This document shows, piece by piece, positions 1 to 10,249 of a stretch of 64,000 nt of DNA; positions within the stretch are counted from its first letter, which is position 1; each line of letters begins with the position of its first letter. Made by a program: the position numbers and the translations under genes. The notes beneath the pieces were generated by a model. It saw only the letters and a list, made by a program, of their open reading frames with translations. It made no database searches and was not told where the DNA came from. Origin of the DNA: Humulus lupulus (Eukaryota > Streptophyta > Magnoliopsida > Rosales > Cannabaceae); contig NC_084800.1 in NCBI RefSeq assembly GCF_963169125.1, positions 53,304,866 to 53,368,865 of the forward strand. The letters run 5' to 3'.

Positions 1-908
1 TCTGTATAGTATTTTCCAGGATTCGACTTGTGAGAAATACCATGGAGGTATTTAATCCCTTTATGCATATGGAAAAGGTGGAAAAAACCTGTGTTCTTGT
101 GGCTCGAGTTGGTTCTGAAGTCGAATAGGTAGTGTATTTCGTGAGGAGTAGGTGGATCCCAGCCTTGTAGGAAGTAAAGGATGTATAGAGCGAACAACGC
201 TTGAATCCCATTAGGAGCGATCTAGAAGGGAGAGACGTTGAAATAGTCCGCTACTGACCGGAAGAAGGAGTGTAGTGGGATGGTGGCTCCTGCATATACA
301 TGGTGCCTAGACCAGGCACAGTAAGGTCCGCCAGGCCTGTTAGCTCTCTGATGAGGGCGCGAACATATCACATTAACCTCTCTCAGGCCTAAGGCTTGGA
401 TGTGTTTGTCAAACATCCCAGGGTTAAGTTTCGAAGGTTTGGCAGTAAACCAAGAAGGTGTTTCTTCTCCTTCCTTTATTGGTTTTTGGATTGCCAAATG
501 CTGGATCTCGGTAGTGAATTTCTGAGTAATTTTTCTCTGAGGCTTAATGGGTTTTTGCGTCTGGCGGGGTGGTCTCGAAGAAGCCACAGTTCGGACCTCA
601 CTACGTTCCACCACTTTCTATATCGTTGTGTGAGCTACCTGAGGATCCTGGTCCTGTGGGAGTCTGTTAGATTTCTTTACCATCATTTCTGACTGTTCAG
701 CCTGTTGATGGAGGAACTGCTCTTCGTGAAGGAAATATAAGGTTGATCGGGGGAGAATCTTTTTAAAACGACGAAGGCGATCCTTAGGAGTGCGACTGCT
801 AGGAGACTTCGACGAAGAGTCGCTGCTTTGAGGAGTATCACTCGATTGTGGGATGGAAGTGTCAGAGTTTGTACGGTTGTCACCTCCCCTATAGTCGAAG
901 TGATTCAT
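1..908 (-). pseudogene. Antisense gene of Tat copy 0, decayed and partial
   Basis: Reading the minus strand from the ATG at 908, one frame continues to the window edge, broken by two nonsense codons: TAG at 618-620 and TAG at 222-224. The residues around the second stop (AWSRHHVYAGATIPLHSFF, then NVSPF-stop) align with the antisense-gene protein of the other copies (AWSQEHMKAG...PLKSFFKDF, GLAPFQL), so the stop at 222 very likely replaced a glutamine codon. After it the frame continues with WDPPTPHEIHYLF, matching the WEGPTPEEILYLF type motif of copy 3. The start is immediately preceded by a 3' splice site (TTTTTGTAG then ATG). Molecular function is unknown. It resembles, from memory, the Pfam putative gypsy-type transposon domain. 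Confidence 0.7.
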
Positions 909-1955
909 CTACAAAAAATAAAAATGGGGAGGTGAGTAACCATACAAATATAAATCAATCAGTTCAACAGGAAAATGTTTATTTTTCTACTCAGAAAAAA
1001 TTTATCTCAGTAGTAAAAATATAACATGCATGAGGAAAAAAAGAATTTTTGTGCCTAAAAGTGCCTAAGGTCCCTAGAATGAGCATGTATGAGGGAAAAA
1101 ATGATAGGCAAAAGTTTGCGTGTTGTGGGTGCGTGTGTCCGAGGGGCCAGCGTGGTGTCCGAGCAGCGTGCCGTGTGTGTGTGGCTGGGCAGCTGTCCAA
1201 GTAGACCGAGAGGATGGCCTAGCGTCCAAGCGGTGCACTTGCGTCACGCCGAAGTGTCTCGAGTTGTGCGCGCGTGTCCGCGCAGCGTACCAAGGGGTTG
1301 CCGAGCGCATGTGTGTCTGGGCAGCTGTCCGAGGAGCAGAGACGTGGGGTCCGAGCAGAGGCTGGGGTCCGAGGGGTGTGCCATGCCTGTCCGAGGAGCT
1401 TATGTGCGCCATGTCCGAGCGAATGGTATAGGGTCCGGTCGGTGAGCACGACGTCCGAGCAGCCAAGGGCATGGCCGAGTAATGGTGCCCTTGCATCCGA
1501 GTGGTTTAGGGTGTTACAAATAACAAGAAAAAAAAATTATGGCCGATCGGACATGACCACGCACAACCCTAAACCTCTTCCAAAAAAAAAGCCCTAAATT
1601 CCATGAACACAAACACAATTCCTCATCCAAAATACACAACAACAAGATCAAAAGGGGTGATTTGAAAGGTTTCAAATGTTCTTGAGATCCTATATAACAT
1701 CCATTACCCATAAACCCATATTTATGATTTAGGTTGAATAATTCAATTTTCTTTAAATTTCTATGAAATTGAAGATAAAATTGAGTTACCCATAACCTAA
1801 ACAACATCAAAACAGCCACAAAACACATTGTATTTCAAAGATTCATACACAAATTCAAGGGGAAAGTGTCCTATGAAGTTTCGGCCAACACCCATTTTTT
1901 CTTGAAGTTTTGAAGAAAAAAAACACATAGGAAAAGATGAAGAAGAAGGACTTAC
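909..1955 (-). other. Leader intron of the copy 0 antisense gene, with a GC-rich irregular repeat
   Basis: On the minus strand a strong 5' splice site (GATTGG then GTAAGT) starts at 1955, and a 3' splice site ends at 909 directly before the ATG, giving an intron of about 1.05 kb. Within it, 1121-1518 is much more GC-rich than its surroundings and repeats short units such as GTCCGAGCAGC. It starts TG and ends CA but I found no matching 5-bp duplication, so I do not call it a separate element. The rest is AT-rich and I see no gene in it. Confidence 0.45.
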
Positions 1956-2131
1956 CCAATCTTGAAGAACCCTTGGATTTGCTTGAAGAAATGAGAGCTT
2001 TTCCTTGAAGATCCTTGAACTTTTCGGCCAAGAAGGAAGCTTATGGGTATTCGGCCAAAGAGGGAAAAAGGTGAAAGAAGAGAGAAATTTTTTGCTCTTT
2101 TTTGCTTATGAGAATATGAGCACACATGGGT

Positions 2132-2142
2132 CTATTTAAATA
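2132..2142 (-). promoter_or_regulatory. TATA-like box for the copy 0 antisense gene
   Basis: The minus strand reads TATTTAAATAG here, about 175 bases upstream of the leader-intron donor at 1955. Position and spacing resemble the TATA box and leader of the antisense genes in copies 1-3. Confidence 0.4.
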
Positions 2143-2356
2143 AAATAAAAAGTGGAAATTGCTACTTATTTTTAGACCCTTGGAATTCCTTGAGTATTTT
2201 TCTCCCCACGACTGTGAGTAGTTAATTCCAGTGATCGTGGTTTGCTATGGAGTCGTGGTTTGTTGCATGGGCGAGAAAATGAACAGTTGGATTTTTTTTT
2301 TATTATGCTGTCAGCAGTGGAGAAAAAAGTTTATTATGTGAGAACATCATATAATA

Positions 2357-2371
2357 AATTTGGGGGGCAAA
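2357..2371 (+). other. Polypurine tract of copy 0
   Basis: AATTTGGGGGGCAAA directly abuts the LTR start TGTTATCC. This is the plus-strand primer expected next to a 3' LTR and fixes the element's sense strand as plus. Copies 1 and 2 have the same kind of G6/G5 tract on the minus strand. Confidence 0.75.
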
Positions 2372-3246
2372 TGTTATCCCCAAAATTTGAAAATGATGAC
2401 GTGGCAATAGAAGTGACAAATGTCAAGGAATGGTTGGGTAATCTGGCTTAGGAGTGACCCGGTAGACCAGTGAAGATTTTTGACTGGTCAGTCAAGTGTC
2501 ATGACCGACCAGTCATGACCTTGGCTGACCAGTCACATGCTTGTCCGCCTAGGCATGACCTTGGCCGACTAGTCATGACCTTGGCCGACCAGTCACATGC
2601 ATGTCCGACCAATCAGATGCATGTCTGCCCAGACAGGTGCATGTCTGACCAGTCAGGTGCATGTCCACCCAGCAAGGTGTTTGTTCGACCAGTGAGGGTT
2701 TGGCCGACCAGTGAGGAATTTTGGCCCTTCAGTTTTCCTCCTGAGTGTGATATGGATCGACTAGACAGAGCAGGGCTACACAAAAGATCCCAGAAACGGC
2801 TTCAACAAGAATCGATCTTACCTGCGCGGGAATCTCTCAGATTATCCCATAAATATAGTGTATCGTTGTATTTTGAATATTATTGTTAATTAAATATAGT
2901 GAGAATAATAAAATATCCCGATTATGGGGGATATCATCTGTACGATCCTGAGCCTATAAATACAAGGCTCATGGCATCATAAAAGGGTCTGAATTCTAAT
3001 TTTCTAGAGAGAGTAATTGTATCTTGAGAGAACTTTTGTATTCTTGTAATCTGCACTGAAGAAACTCAGCTGACTTAGGTTCATCTGATCTTGAGTGTAG
3101 ATCTATAATCATAACTCTAAGTGGATTAGGCTATTACCAACACATTGGGGCTGAACCACTATAAAAATTGTCTGTGTCGTATATTTCTCTTGAAGGTTTT
3201 TGTCGTTTTGACGTCTACACGGCGTTGGCCAAAAACGCGGTCAACA
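2372..3246 (+). repeat. 3' LTR of Tat copy 0 (875 bp)
   Basis: The repeat begins TGTTATCCCC after the polypurine tract and ends CGGTCAACA. It contains an irregular array of GACCAGTCA-type units (2470-2740). The partner LTR is outside the window, so the boundaries rest on the PPT, the TG...CA ends and continuation of an older LTR immediately to the right. Confidence 0.65.
2470..2740 (+). repeat. Irregular short repeat array inside the copy 0 LTR
   Basis: The motif CCGACCAGTCA and close variants (GACCAATCAG, GACTAGTCATG, CCAGTGAGG) recur roughly every 20-30 bases, often followed by TGACCTTGG or CATGCATGTC. Spacing is irregular, so this is a degenerate array. The 139-codon open frame over it is a by-product of the repeats. 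Confidence 0.65.
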
Positions 3247-3989
3247 CTCAACGATTCACAAAATCCAATTCAAGGCTTAAAACTCTAAAAACTCAAAACT
3301 TTAAAACTTAAATTACCTTTGATTGGGTTGTTTCTCGTCAAATCCTTTGGGCAAGAAGCTTCTAATCTTTCCCAAGATCGCTATGCCTCGATCTTCACTT
3401 GATTTCGACTCCTAGAACTCAAGATTTCTTCGAAAATACCTCGAACGGTAAAATGAACTAACGGGAAAGAGAGAGAAAAGGTTTTCTAACATATGGTTCT
3501 ATCTAACAAGCTACTTCAAGCTTAAGTAACCTTAAATAAAACCTAGCGCTCGGGGTCCCGAAAACACTCCCGGGGGTATTATAGTCAAAACTCCCAGAAT
3601 TTCCTCCTGATCTCAATAACTCCCAATTTATCATCAAATAACATTCTCATTACTCAATATCCCAATAAAAGACCCCGTTATGACAAAACCACTAATTTGA
3701 AATATAAGACCGTCTCATGCCGAATAGCTCGAATATATCTCCATAATAATGAGATCCCATCCACAAATCACAATATGCACCCAAATATACAAATATGCCC
3801 TCAACGGGCCAAGTTACCAAAATATAATAATAATCAAATGTGGACCCACATGCATGCATATAACATCATATTATAATATAATTCACATAAACATGCATAT
3901 TATCATTTAATGGCATAATTAAACAGTTATGGCCCTCCCAGCCTACTAATCCAGCCATTAAGCCGCATTAGGAATTTCGGGGCATTACA
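3247..3989 (+). repeat. Right part of a long LTR of the 61008-63246 family
   Basis: This segment matches 62513-63246 along its length, including AATTCACAAAATC, the CTCGGGGTCCCGAAAACAC block, the TATGGCCCTCCC block and the GGGCATTACA end. It is the right-hand portion of a related LTR interrupted by copy 0 at CTCAA. It has no coding capacity. LTRs of this length are typical of chromoviruses such as Tekay, but no coding region is present to prove that. Confidence 0.6.
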
Positions 3990-4217
3990 AAATGCAAACC
4001 ACGTTTCTTTAAAATGTAAACCACAATCATTTAAAATCTAAACCACAATGCTTAAAATTTAAACCACTAGGCTTAAAGTCTAAACCACGTCCTTTAAAAT
4101 CTAAACCTCAAGAACTATAATCTAAACTACAACGCTTTGAAATTTAAACCACAAATCTTAAAATGTAAACCACTAGGCTAAAAATATAAACCACGACCCT
4201 TTAAACTATAAACTACG
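3990..4217 (+). repeat. Degenerate tandem repeat, unit about 21 bp, about 10 copies
   Basis: The consensus is close to AAAATCTAAACCACNNNGCTT. Every copy keeps TAAACCAC or a one-base variant, while the four to six bases after it change (AATCATT, AATGCTT, TAGGCTT, GTCCTTT). The array ends where the Cassandra-like LTR begins. It could be a young minisatellite or part of that older element. Confidence 0.7.
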
Positions 4218-4591
4218 TGAACGCCCCACGTCACTATGGCTACTTCCTGGAATGACGACTGGCCCTACAAACCAACACGAGTCTTTCTAGTGTGCTTTGT
4301 CCTCACTCGCACACTTCCTGAGAAAACTTCTAAGGAGGTCACCCATCATGGGACTACTCCAGGTCAAGCACGCTTAACTTTGGAGTTCTTAAGTGATGGG
4401 CTACCGAAAAGAAGATGCATCTTGTTGACATAGGTAGTACCCATCAATACATTTAAGTCATCTTCAATTGTGTAATCCTACACCTACATAGTCTTAGAAT
4501 CATCACACTTGACCTTCCCCAGGTGGTGTGAGATTGCACAACTTTTTTCCCGGTCTTTCCCCGTGCTGATCACAGGATTCTAACTGTCGCA
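4218..4591 (-). mobile_element. Cassandra-like LTR with a 5S rRNA-type sequence
   Basis: The minus strand at about 4333-4390 reads AACTCCAAAGTTAAGCGTGC, then AGTAGTCCCATGATGGGTGACCTCC in two runs, matching the A-box and C-box half of plant 5S rRNA genes. The flanking text (GAGGACAAAGC, GTGTTGGTTTGTAGGGCC, and the block CACCACCTGGGGAAGG near 4530) is as I remember Cassandra TRIM LTRs. Known family biology: Cassandra is a short non-autonomous retroelement that recruits the RNA polymerase III promoter of 5S RNA. I infer a single LTR with minus-strand ends TGCGACAG and GGGGCGTTCA. I could not find a TSD or a second LTR, so the edges are soft. Confidence 0.65.
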
Positions 4592-5049
4592 TTAATAAAA
4601 TACAGACATCTGTCCATTTCTTTTATTGCACATTAGTGTAAAATTTCTGTTAGTTTCAGCCTATAATTAGTGTAAAATATTCGTTGTCTTATATTGAAAT
4701 AGAAATATTTATATTATTTTAAGAAAAAGTTAAGTCATACTTATTTTAAAAAATTTATTCACTTTTTTATATATTTATTTAAATAGTGTCCTATCATGTC
4801 ACTACAAAAACCATTCATTTTATTTATAGATGTTGCAACGTATAATACTTTTTTTTTTTAGAAAATATAGTTCTTTTTTCAATTTTATAATTTTACATCT
4901 CTTCTATATAATAAATGTGTAGATGACGAAAATTATTAGTTTTAACAGTTTTTTATTTTTTTTAATGTTAACTTTAGCGGAATATTCTTATATTTAACAT
5001 AATATTCTTATATTTAACGGTAGTTTGTAAACACTTAAACTTAAATAAA

Positions 5050-5268
5050 ATAAAATAAATAATTGAAAAAATTAAAATATGATATTTTTTAGATATTTTA
5101 CGATGATAATTATTTAAAAATAATAAATAATTAAAAAAATTAAAATATGATATTTTTGAGATATTTTACAATGATAATTATTTAAAAATAATAAATAATT
5201 AAACAAATTAAAATATGATATTTTTGAGATATTTTACAACAATAATTATTTAAAAATAATAAAATCAT
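5050..5268 (+). repeat. 68-bp tandem repeat, about three copies
   Basis: ATTAAAATATGATATTTTT recurs at 5071, 5139 and 5207, an exact 68-base period, with TATTTTACRATGATAATTAT and TTTAAAAATAATAAATAATT between. It lies inside the left arm of the AT-rich inverted-repeat element. Confidence 0.75.
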
Positions 5269-5400
5269 GTGTTTTATAACTTAAATAAAATTTAATTAAA
5301 CTTAAACTCATTTATTAGAATAATATCATATTAAACATATAATATAATATACTGTCAATTAGCAACAAATTACTTTTTAAAAAAAAACTAGCAAGAAACT

Positions 5401-6227
5401 TGTTGACGCCATTTTTTGTCAACTTAAAATGTAGAGCAATTAAACAATATGAGCTATGGTGCAGATGAATAGTATGGTGGAACAACAAGGGTTTTACGTG
5501 GTTTAGCAGTTAAATCTTCCTAGTCCACAAGTCTATTTTATTATAACTTGGAGTTTTCTGGAAATCCTTCAGAGATGAATTCCTCAGAGTTCTTTCTCAA
5601 AATATCAAAAGATCCCTCCTTTACAAGTGTTCATGACCTCTCTATTTATAGAGAGTTTTCAGAGTTCATTCCCACATATTTCGGGAAGATACTTCTGCAT
5701 ATTAATTGAAATAGTGATATTAAATGTTGTAACTCCTATAAACAAGGAAATGTCCCCTAAAGACCAGGAAACAGATAACAGACTTGTTAATATCCCTTTA
5801 ATGTTGGGATGTTACAACAATAAATATCTTTAAACGTATAGAACGTGTTACATAAGATGACTCATCAAATTTCCGAGGTCAGCAACTAGCATCGCGTCAG
5901 TCAAGGTTTACGGACAAGTTACGAATTGGCCGTCTTATTCCAAGACCTGCTCGGAGCAGATAGATACCATCGAGGCTGTCACATTTCGAGCTTGTGCTCT
6001 TTAAGCTCGGACTACTCGGTCTGAAGGCATTCGCTAACAGATGTATCCCGATGCCATGCTCTTTTGAGCTTAGAAATAATCGCGAGGTTACATCTTCGAG
6101 ATTGTCGTCTTGCTTCGAGGGCTTTTCAGCTGGACCATGAACATGCGTTTTTATATATCTTAAGCTCACACTCGATGAGTCCAACCTTCGAGGTCATAAT
6201 TTCTTATCTCGAAATCTGGGTGTAACA
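5401..6227 (-). repeat. 3' LTR of copy 2
   Basis: Starts TGTTGACGCC and ends GGGTGTAACA on the plus strand; in the element's own orientation it starts TGTTACACCC. Paired with 32721-33547 at equal length. It contains CTCTCTATTTATAGAGAG (5638-5655), whose minus strand gives the LTR TATA box TATAAATAGAG. Confidence 0.9.
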
Positions 6228-6244
6228 GTTTGCCCCCTCAAAAG
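6228..6244 (-). other. Polypurine tract of copy 2
   Basis: The minus strand reads CTTTTGAGGGGGCAAAC immediately before the LTR. This is the expected plus-strand primer and places the 3' LTR on the left. Confidence 0.8.
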
Positions 6245-6501
6245 TATTAGTTCGAGTCCTATGAGAAGGAAACTTTTGAACTACTTCCATTGGGAACCGT
6301 ACCATCAAACATACTCGAGTGTGGACACGCGTCAGCTGGGTATTGATCACTCAAAGTACTTGAGTATCTTGGAAACCTGCCCACGTCTATCCGTCTGCCA
6401 TTCTTTATGGTATTATCAACTCACGGTTCCTAGCCACTTGATCTGATATGGAATCTGGCCAATGGCCCAAATTAATCCGACCCTATACATTTCCACAGGC
6501 T

Positions 6502-6508
6502 TATAAAT
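6502..6508 (+). promoter_or_regulatory. TATA box and leader of the copy 2 antisense gene
   Basis: TATAAAT sits about 200 bases before a leader-intron donor, TTGT then GTAAGT, at 6720. The intron runs to the TTGTTAG acceptor at 7253, directly before the ATG. Copy 3 has the same arrangement with an identical donor context (ATTGT/GTAAGT). The 6245-6500 stretch upstream contains no gene. Confidence 0.55.
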
Positions 6509-8604
6509 TGGACTTTAGTCGTCTTCTTCTTTTTTACTTTCACGTTCAAAATTACAAAGAGAAAAAAGAAAGAAAGAAAAACCAGAACCTCCTTGCCCAT
6601 TTCTTGCATGTTCTCCAAGCCGAGAAGACAAAACAACGTTGGACTCTTTGATTCTGTGAGATCATACTTGCAACCGCTTATACAATCATCCATTTCTCTG
6701 TTTTCGCCAATCGTATTGTGTAAGTTTTCTATTCATGGCTTTGTATATCCGTATCTTTGCATTATTTTTTTCCATGTGTGTTTATGTTTCTGTTGCACCT
6801 TGGGCACTAGGATTTTTTTGGTCCATTCATTAGTTTAATGCACTAGAACGTTTCGGCTGATAAATATTAGATTTAGGTTCTAACATTATTGGCTCCAAAC
6901 CCAGTTCATATGCAAAGAGACCCAAATATGGCTCTTTCTTTGGGTTTTTGAATTTCAGAGGACATATCATGCACACCAAGATATTGGGTACAAAATCAGG
7001 GTTTTTTTTTTTTAAAGAATGCACGATTCCCAAAAATATCACTTTTTGAATAACCTCCACCTTTCTTCCCTGATATATCGGGATTTCCAATAACATGTCC
7101 ACCCTCTTTTCTTTCGGTGGACTACACACTCTGAGATTGGCCTCATCCTTTGGATCAAACTTGCCTTGTAGCCTCGATCATTCGAGCTTAGGTCTTCTAT
7201 TTATCTTATTATTTCATGTTCACTTGGCCCTTACCCTTTTGATTTCTTGTTAGATGCCGCAGAACTCGGGAAAGTGGTGGGGGTCAAAGCTCGCGATTCC
7301 TTATTCACCAGTAGCTTCGAGCCCGGAGTCTCCTTTTACTCGAAACCAGCGCTTGATTCGGGAGCACAAACTGAGGCATGAGCAAGAGGACATTCGAGAC
7401 CACTTCCGACGTCAGATAGACGAGGTCGAAGAAGGGAAAAGGAAAAAATTAAGGGTCGCCCTTTATCCAGATTCAGACACCGAGCCTAGGCCGATTCCTC
7501 TCGACCCTACGCTCAAAGTGACACTCGCCTTCAAGCCGGGAGATCTTCAATTATCACTGATGGGGGAACCTTCTACCTCGCAGCCGAGGAGAGAATTCTT
7601 TGAGGCCGAGCACTATTGGAGTTTGGTCACATCGTTAGGTAAGATAACTGACATTCTGGCCTTTCACGGCATAGGACTGTCGAGCTCGCTAAGGTGTCGA
7701 GCTCCGACCTCCCATGAGCGAAGTTGCCGCGTTCTAGGAGATGGAAATCCTGACAGCAAGCTGAGATACACAGCTTGGAGCCAGGAACACATGAAGGCAG
7801 GGGCAATACTGCCCTTGAAGTCTTTTTTCAAAGACTTCACGGACTTCGTTGGGCTTGCCCCCTTCCAACTCAACACCAACTCATACAGGGTTTTGTTAGC
7901 CCTGAGGTAGTTTTACCACGAGCTAAAGTGGGCAGGACCTTCACCAGAAGAGATTTTGTATCTCTTTTGCATGAAAAACAATCCCTCCCGAGCTATCCCA
8001 AGGAGCCAAAGATCTTCAGGGACTTACCCAATCATCCACCAGACTTCAAGAATGCCTTCTTCTGGACGGATGGCCTAGCTCCATCCTGGTACTATTCGTT
8101 CGAGCGAATTCGTAAGCATTCTAAACTTCTTTCTTTTTTATGCTTCAAATTTTGTTTAGGCTCGTGCTTAGTTAAGATGTGTTTAATCATCCAGCCAACT
8201 TCCACCGTTCTACTCCCACCAAGGATATGAGAGAGCACAAGGAAGCTCTGCTCCAACTCTCTTATGGCAGGAGGTCCCTCTCTTATCTCCTGCATGAAGA
8301 CAAACTCCAAGCATGCGACCTTCTGGAGAAGGATCACTCTACATCTGACTGGTCCAATAAGAAATATGACCAGTGGGAGCTTGTGCCTCTCCCAACCGGC
8401 AACCTCCCTCCGAGGAGAAATGCGAGGCCTTCATCTCCAGCTCGGCGTCACGGGAGTTCGCAATCGGGGAATGAGGCCAACAATGAGGCCTCGAGCTCGG
8501 GCTCGGATGAAAGAGATACAGTCATCCTTAGCTCGAATTTGTGGTCCCCCTCCCTACTAAAGCATAAACCCGATAGATTAATATTATGTGAGGATGATAG
8601 GAAC

Positions 8605-9492
8605 TGTTTACCGAGTTTTTCGGAAACGAATACAAACAGAATAATAAAAAGATATGAACTGTAGAAATGCTGAAATGTAACTAAACAAACAGTGTTTTTA
8701 CGTGGTTCAGGCGTTAACAAGCCCTAGTCCACGAGTCGATGTTATTATACTTGGAAAAGGTTACAGTAAGATGGCTGGTGCACAAGAACTTCACACACTC
8801 ACAGTGTTTCTCTCTGGTTCTCTTGAAGAAGATGAAGCTAGAGAGATTTTAGTAGAGTTTTTGCTATGTGATCTGTTGGTCGTCCCTCTTCTTGTAAAAT
8901 GAAGGGGTCTTTATAGCTAGGGTTTCGGATTAGGGTTTTTCTCTACGTACATGAGTCTTAATTACACCAGCCATAAATAGGGATACAATTACTGTAGTAG
9001 CATGGCTACAAGACTCTATGTGGGTATATTTACGTGAAAGTATGGGGAACACACAAAGTCAGCCGTCTTTTCCAAGTTGTCAGCAGAACAGTAGGCGAAA
9101 AGGTACCCTTAGGCGTGCTGGGATGTGTGCGGCTTTGACCTGACGGGCGTGTCAGGCGGGATCCTGTGTCAGGCGGATATCATTCCAAATATGCCTCCTC
9201 CAGGACTCGACCGTTTGGCTTTGTTCCGTGCGAGGCACGGAACTGCTTCCGCGGAGACCACTCGAAGAGCTTCTCCTGGAAGGGGCTTTCCCGAAGGATA
9301 CCCCTTCGGGAGTCCGGGAGAGTTGACGAGTTTCCATGTTGTGTTTGCTTGGAAGAGTAATCCGGACACTAAACGGGAGAGGCGAAGCCTTTCTGTTCAT
9401 CCGCGAGCTCTGGTCACCTACCGTGAAAGACATCGATAATTCTGCTTCCCCGAGGACATCAATCTAAACGCTATCCGGAAATTTGGATAACA
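8605..9492 (-). repeat. 3' LTR of copy 1
   Basis: Plus-strand ends are TGTTTACCGAG and GGATAACA; length 888 bp, same as the right partner. Its minus strand carries GCTATAAAGACC near 8905-8915 as the LTR TATA box. ORFs over 9125-9439 also occur in the other LTR and are not genes. Confidence 0.93.
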
Positions 9493-9508
9493 TTTACCCC
9501 CCAAGGTC
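9493..9508 (-). other. Polypurine tract of copy 1
   Basis: The minus strand reads ACCTTGGGGGGTAAA against the LTR end. This is the expected plus-strand primer. Confidence 0.8.
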
Positions 9509-9960
9509 ACGGAGCTTTGAGAGATCCGGGAGCTTGTACAATCCTCCGGGTATTTCGGTTTCTTAGATTAGGCGAGGGGGCACCTTCTGTGTTCCCGGAA
9601 GGGTTCCTTTTTCCCGCCTGAGTGTTAGTATGAAAAAGAAAGGGAATTTCTTCTGTTTGAACTCAAGTACTCAAGTGCGGCAAGGACCACGTGTCATTCT
9701 GGGAATGGTTCTGCGACCAAGACGTGTGCGTGAGGCGACTGGTTGAGTATGCGTGCGTCAGTCATCTGAATAATGATTTGACGGTTTTTAATGGTACTCC
9801 GGGCCCGAGGTGGTGTAATGATGGGAAATAAATACTTTATTCCCATCCAAGGAGTCATAAATAGGATCGTCGCTTCCTCTCCAGCCTTTGGATCTGATGC
9901 ACACGGAATGGGAAGATCGGGACCGTCCATTTGAGGAATTCGAAACGACCTCTTCCCTGC

Positions 9961-10249
9961 TATAAAAACGAGGGAAAGGACCTTTCTTCCTCTTTACGCT
10001 TTCAGATTCTCCATCTTTAGGATTTTCAGATTTCCAAACCTTCGAACTCTCAGGCTTCCCAGCTTACGTTCCCCCGAACTTGCCATTTCTTTTGGTAAGT
10101 ATCTGGAAACTTTTCTTTTGATTTGGCAGTGGGTTTATTAGCCGAAGTTCCTGGTTTGAATCGACGTTCGTCTTTGCAGCTTTTACTTCTCGCGATCGTG
10201 CTGTGCAGTGATTCAGTTACTCCTTCAACCTCCAACTACCCGAATATCA
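9961..10249 (+). promoter_or_regulatory. TATA box and spliced leader of the copy 1 antisense gene
   Basis: TATAAAAACG at 9961 would give a start near 9990. The leader reads to a donor at 10095 (TTTG/GTAAGT), resumes after TTTGCAG at 10180, and reaches a second donor at 10250 (ATCA/GTAAGT). The second intron ends with TTTTGTCCAG at 10700. Joining A10249 to TG10701 makes the start codon, so the leader ends one base before completing ATG. The 9509-9960 stretch has no ORF and would be the promoter region. Confidence 0.6.

Larger units (their letters stand above)
1..3246 (+). mobile_element. Tat-lineage Ty3/gypsy LTR retrotransposon, 3' part (copy 0)
   Basis: This is the 3' end of a long Ty3/gypsy element whose gag-pol would lie to the left, outside the window, on the plus strand. 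The visible parts are a decayed antisense gene (908 down to 1), its leader intron and TATA-like box, a polypurine tract (2357-2371) and a 3' LTR (2372-3246). The LTR is followed by CTCAA at 3247-3251, which then continues as an older LTR whose uninterrupted version is seen near 62513. CTCAA is therefore the likely right TSD copy; the left one is outside the window. The order antisense gene, PPT, LTR is the same as in the three more complete copies here. Confidence 0.75.

Noticed and set aside
1121..1518. GC-rich TG...CA block as a possible solo LTR in the copy 0 intron
   Set aside because: The flanks (TTGCG and AATAA) do not match, and I found no second copy to define the edges.
2470..2889. 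139-codon ORF
   Set aside because: It follows the GACCAGTCA repeats within an LTR and has no homology to the element's proteins.
4236..4433. 65-codon ORF
   Set aside because: It runs antisense through the 5S-like sequence of the Cassandra-like LTR.
5897..6184. 95-codon minus ORF and its relative at 33253-33489
   Set aside because: They are within the paired LTRs of copy 2; one of the two is shortened by LTR divergence.
9125..9439. 104-codon ORF repeated at 22827-23141
   Set aside because: Both copies lie inside the two LTRs of copy 1, so the repetition only reflects LTR identity.
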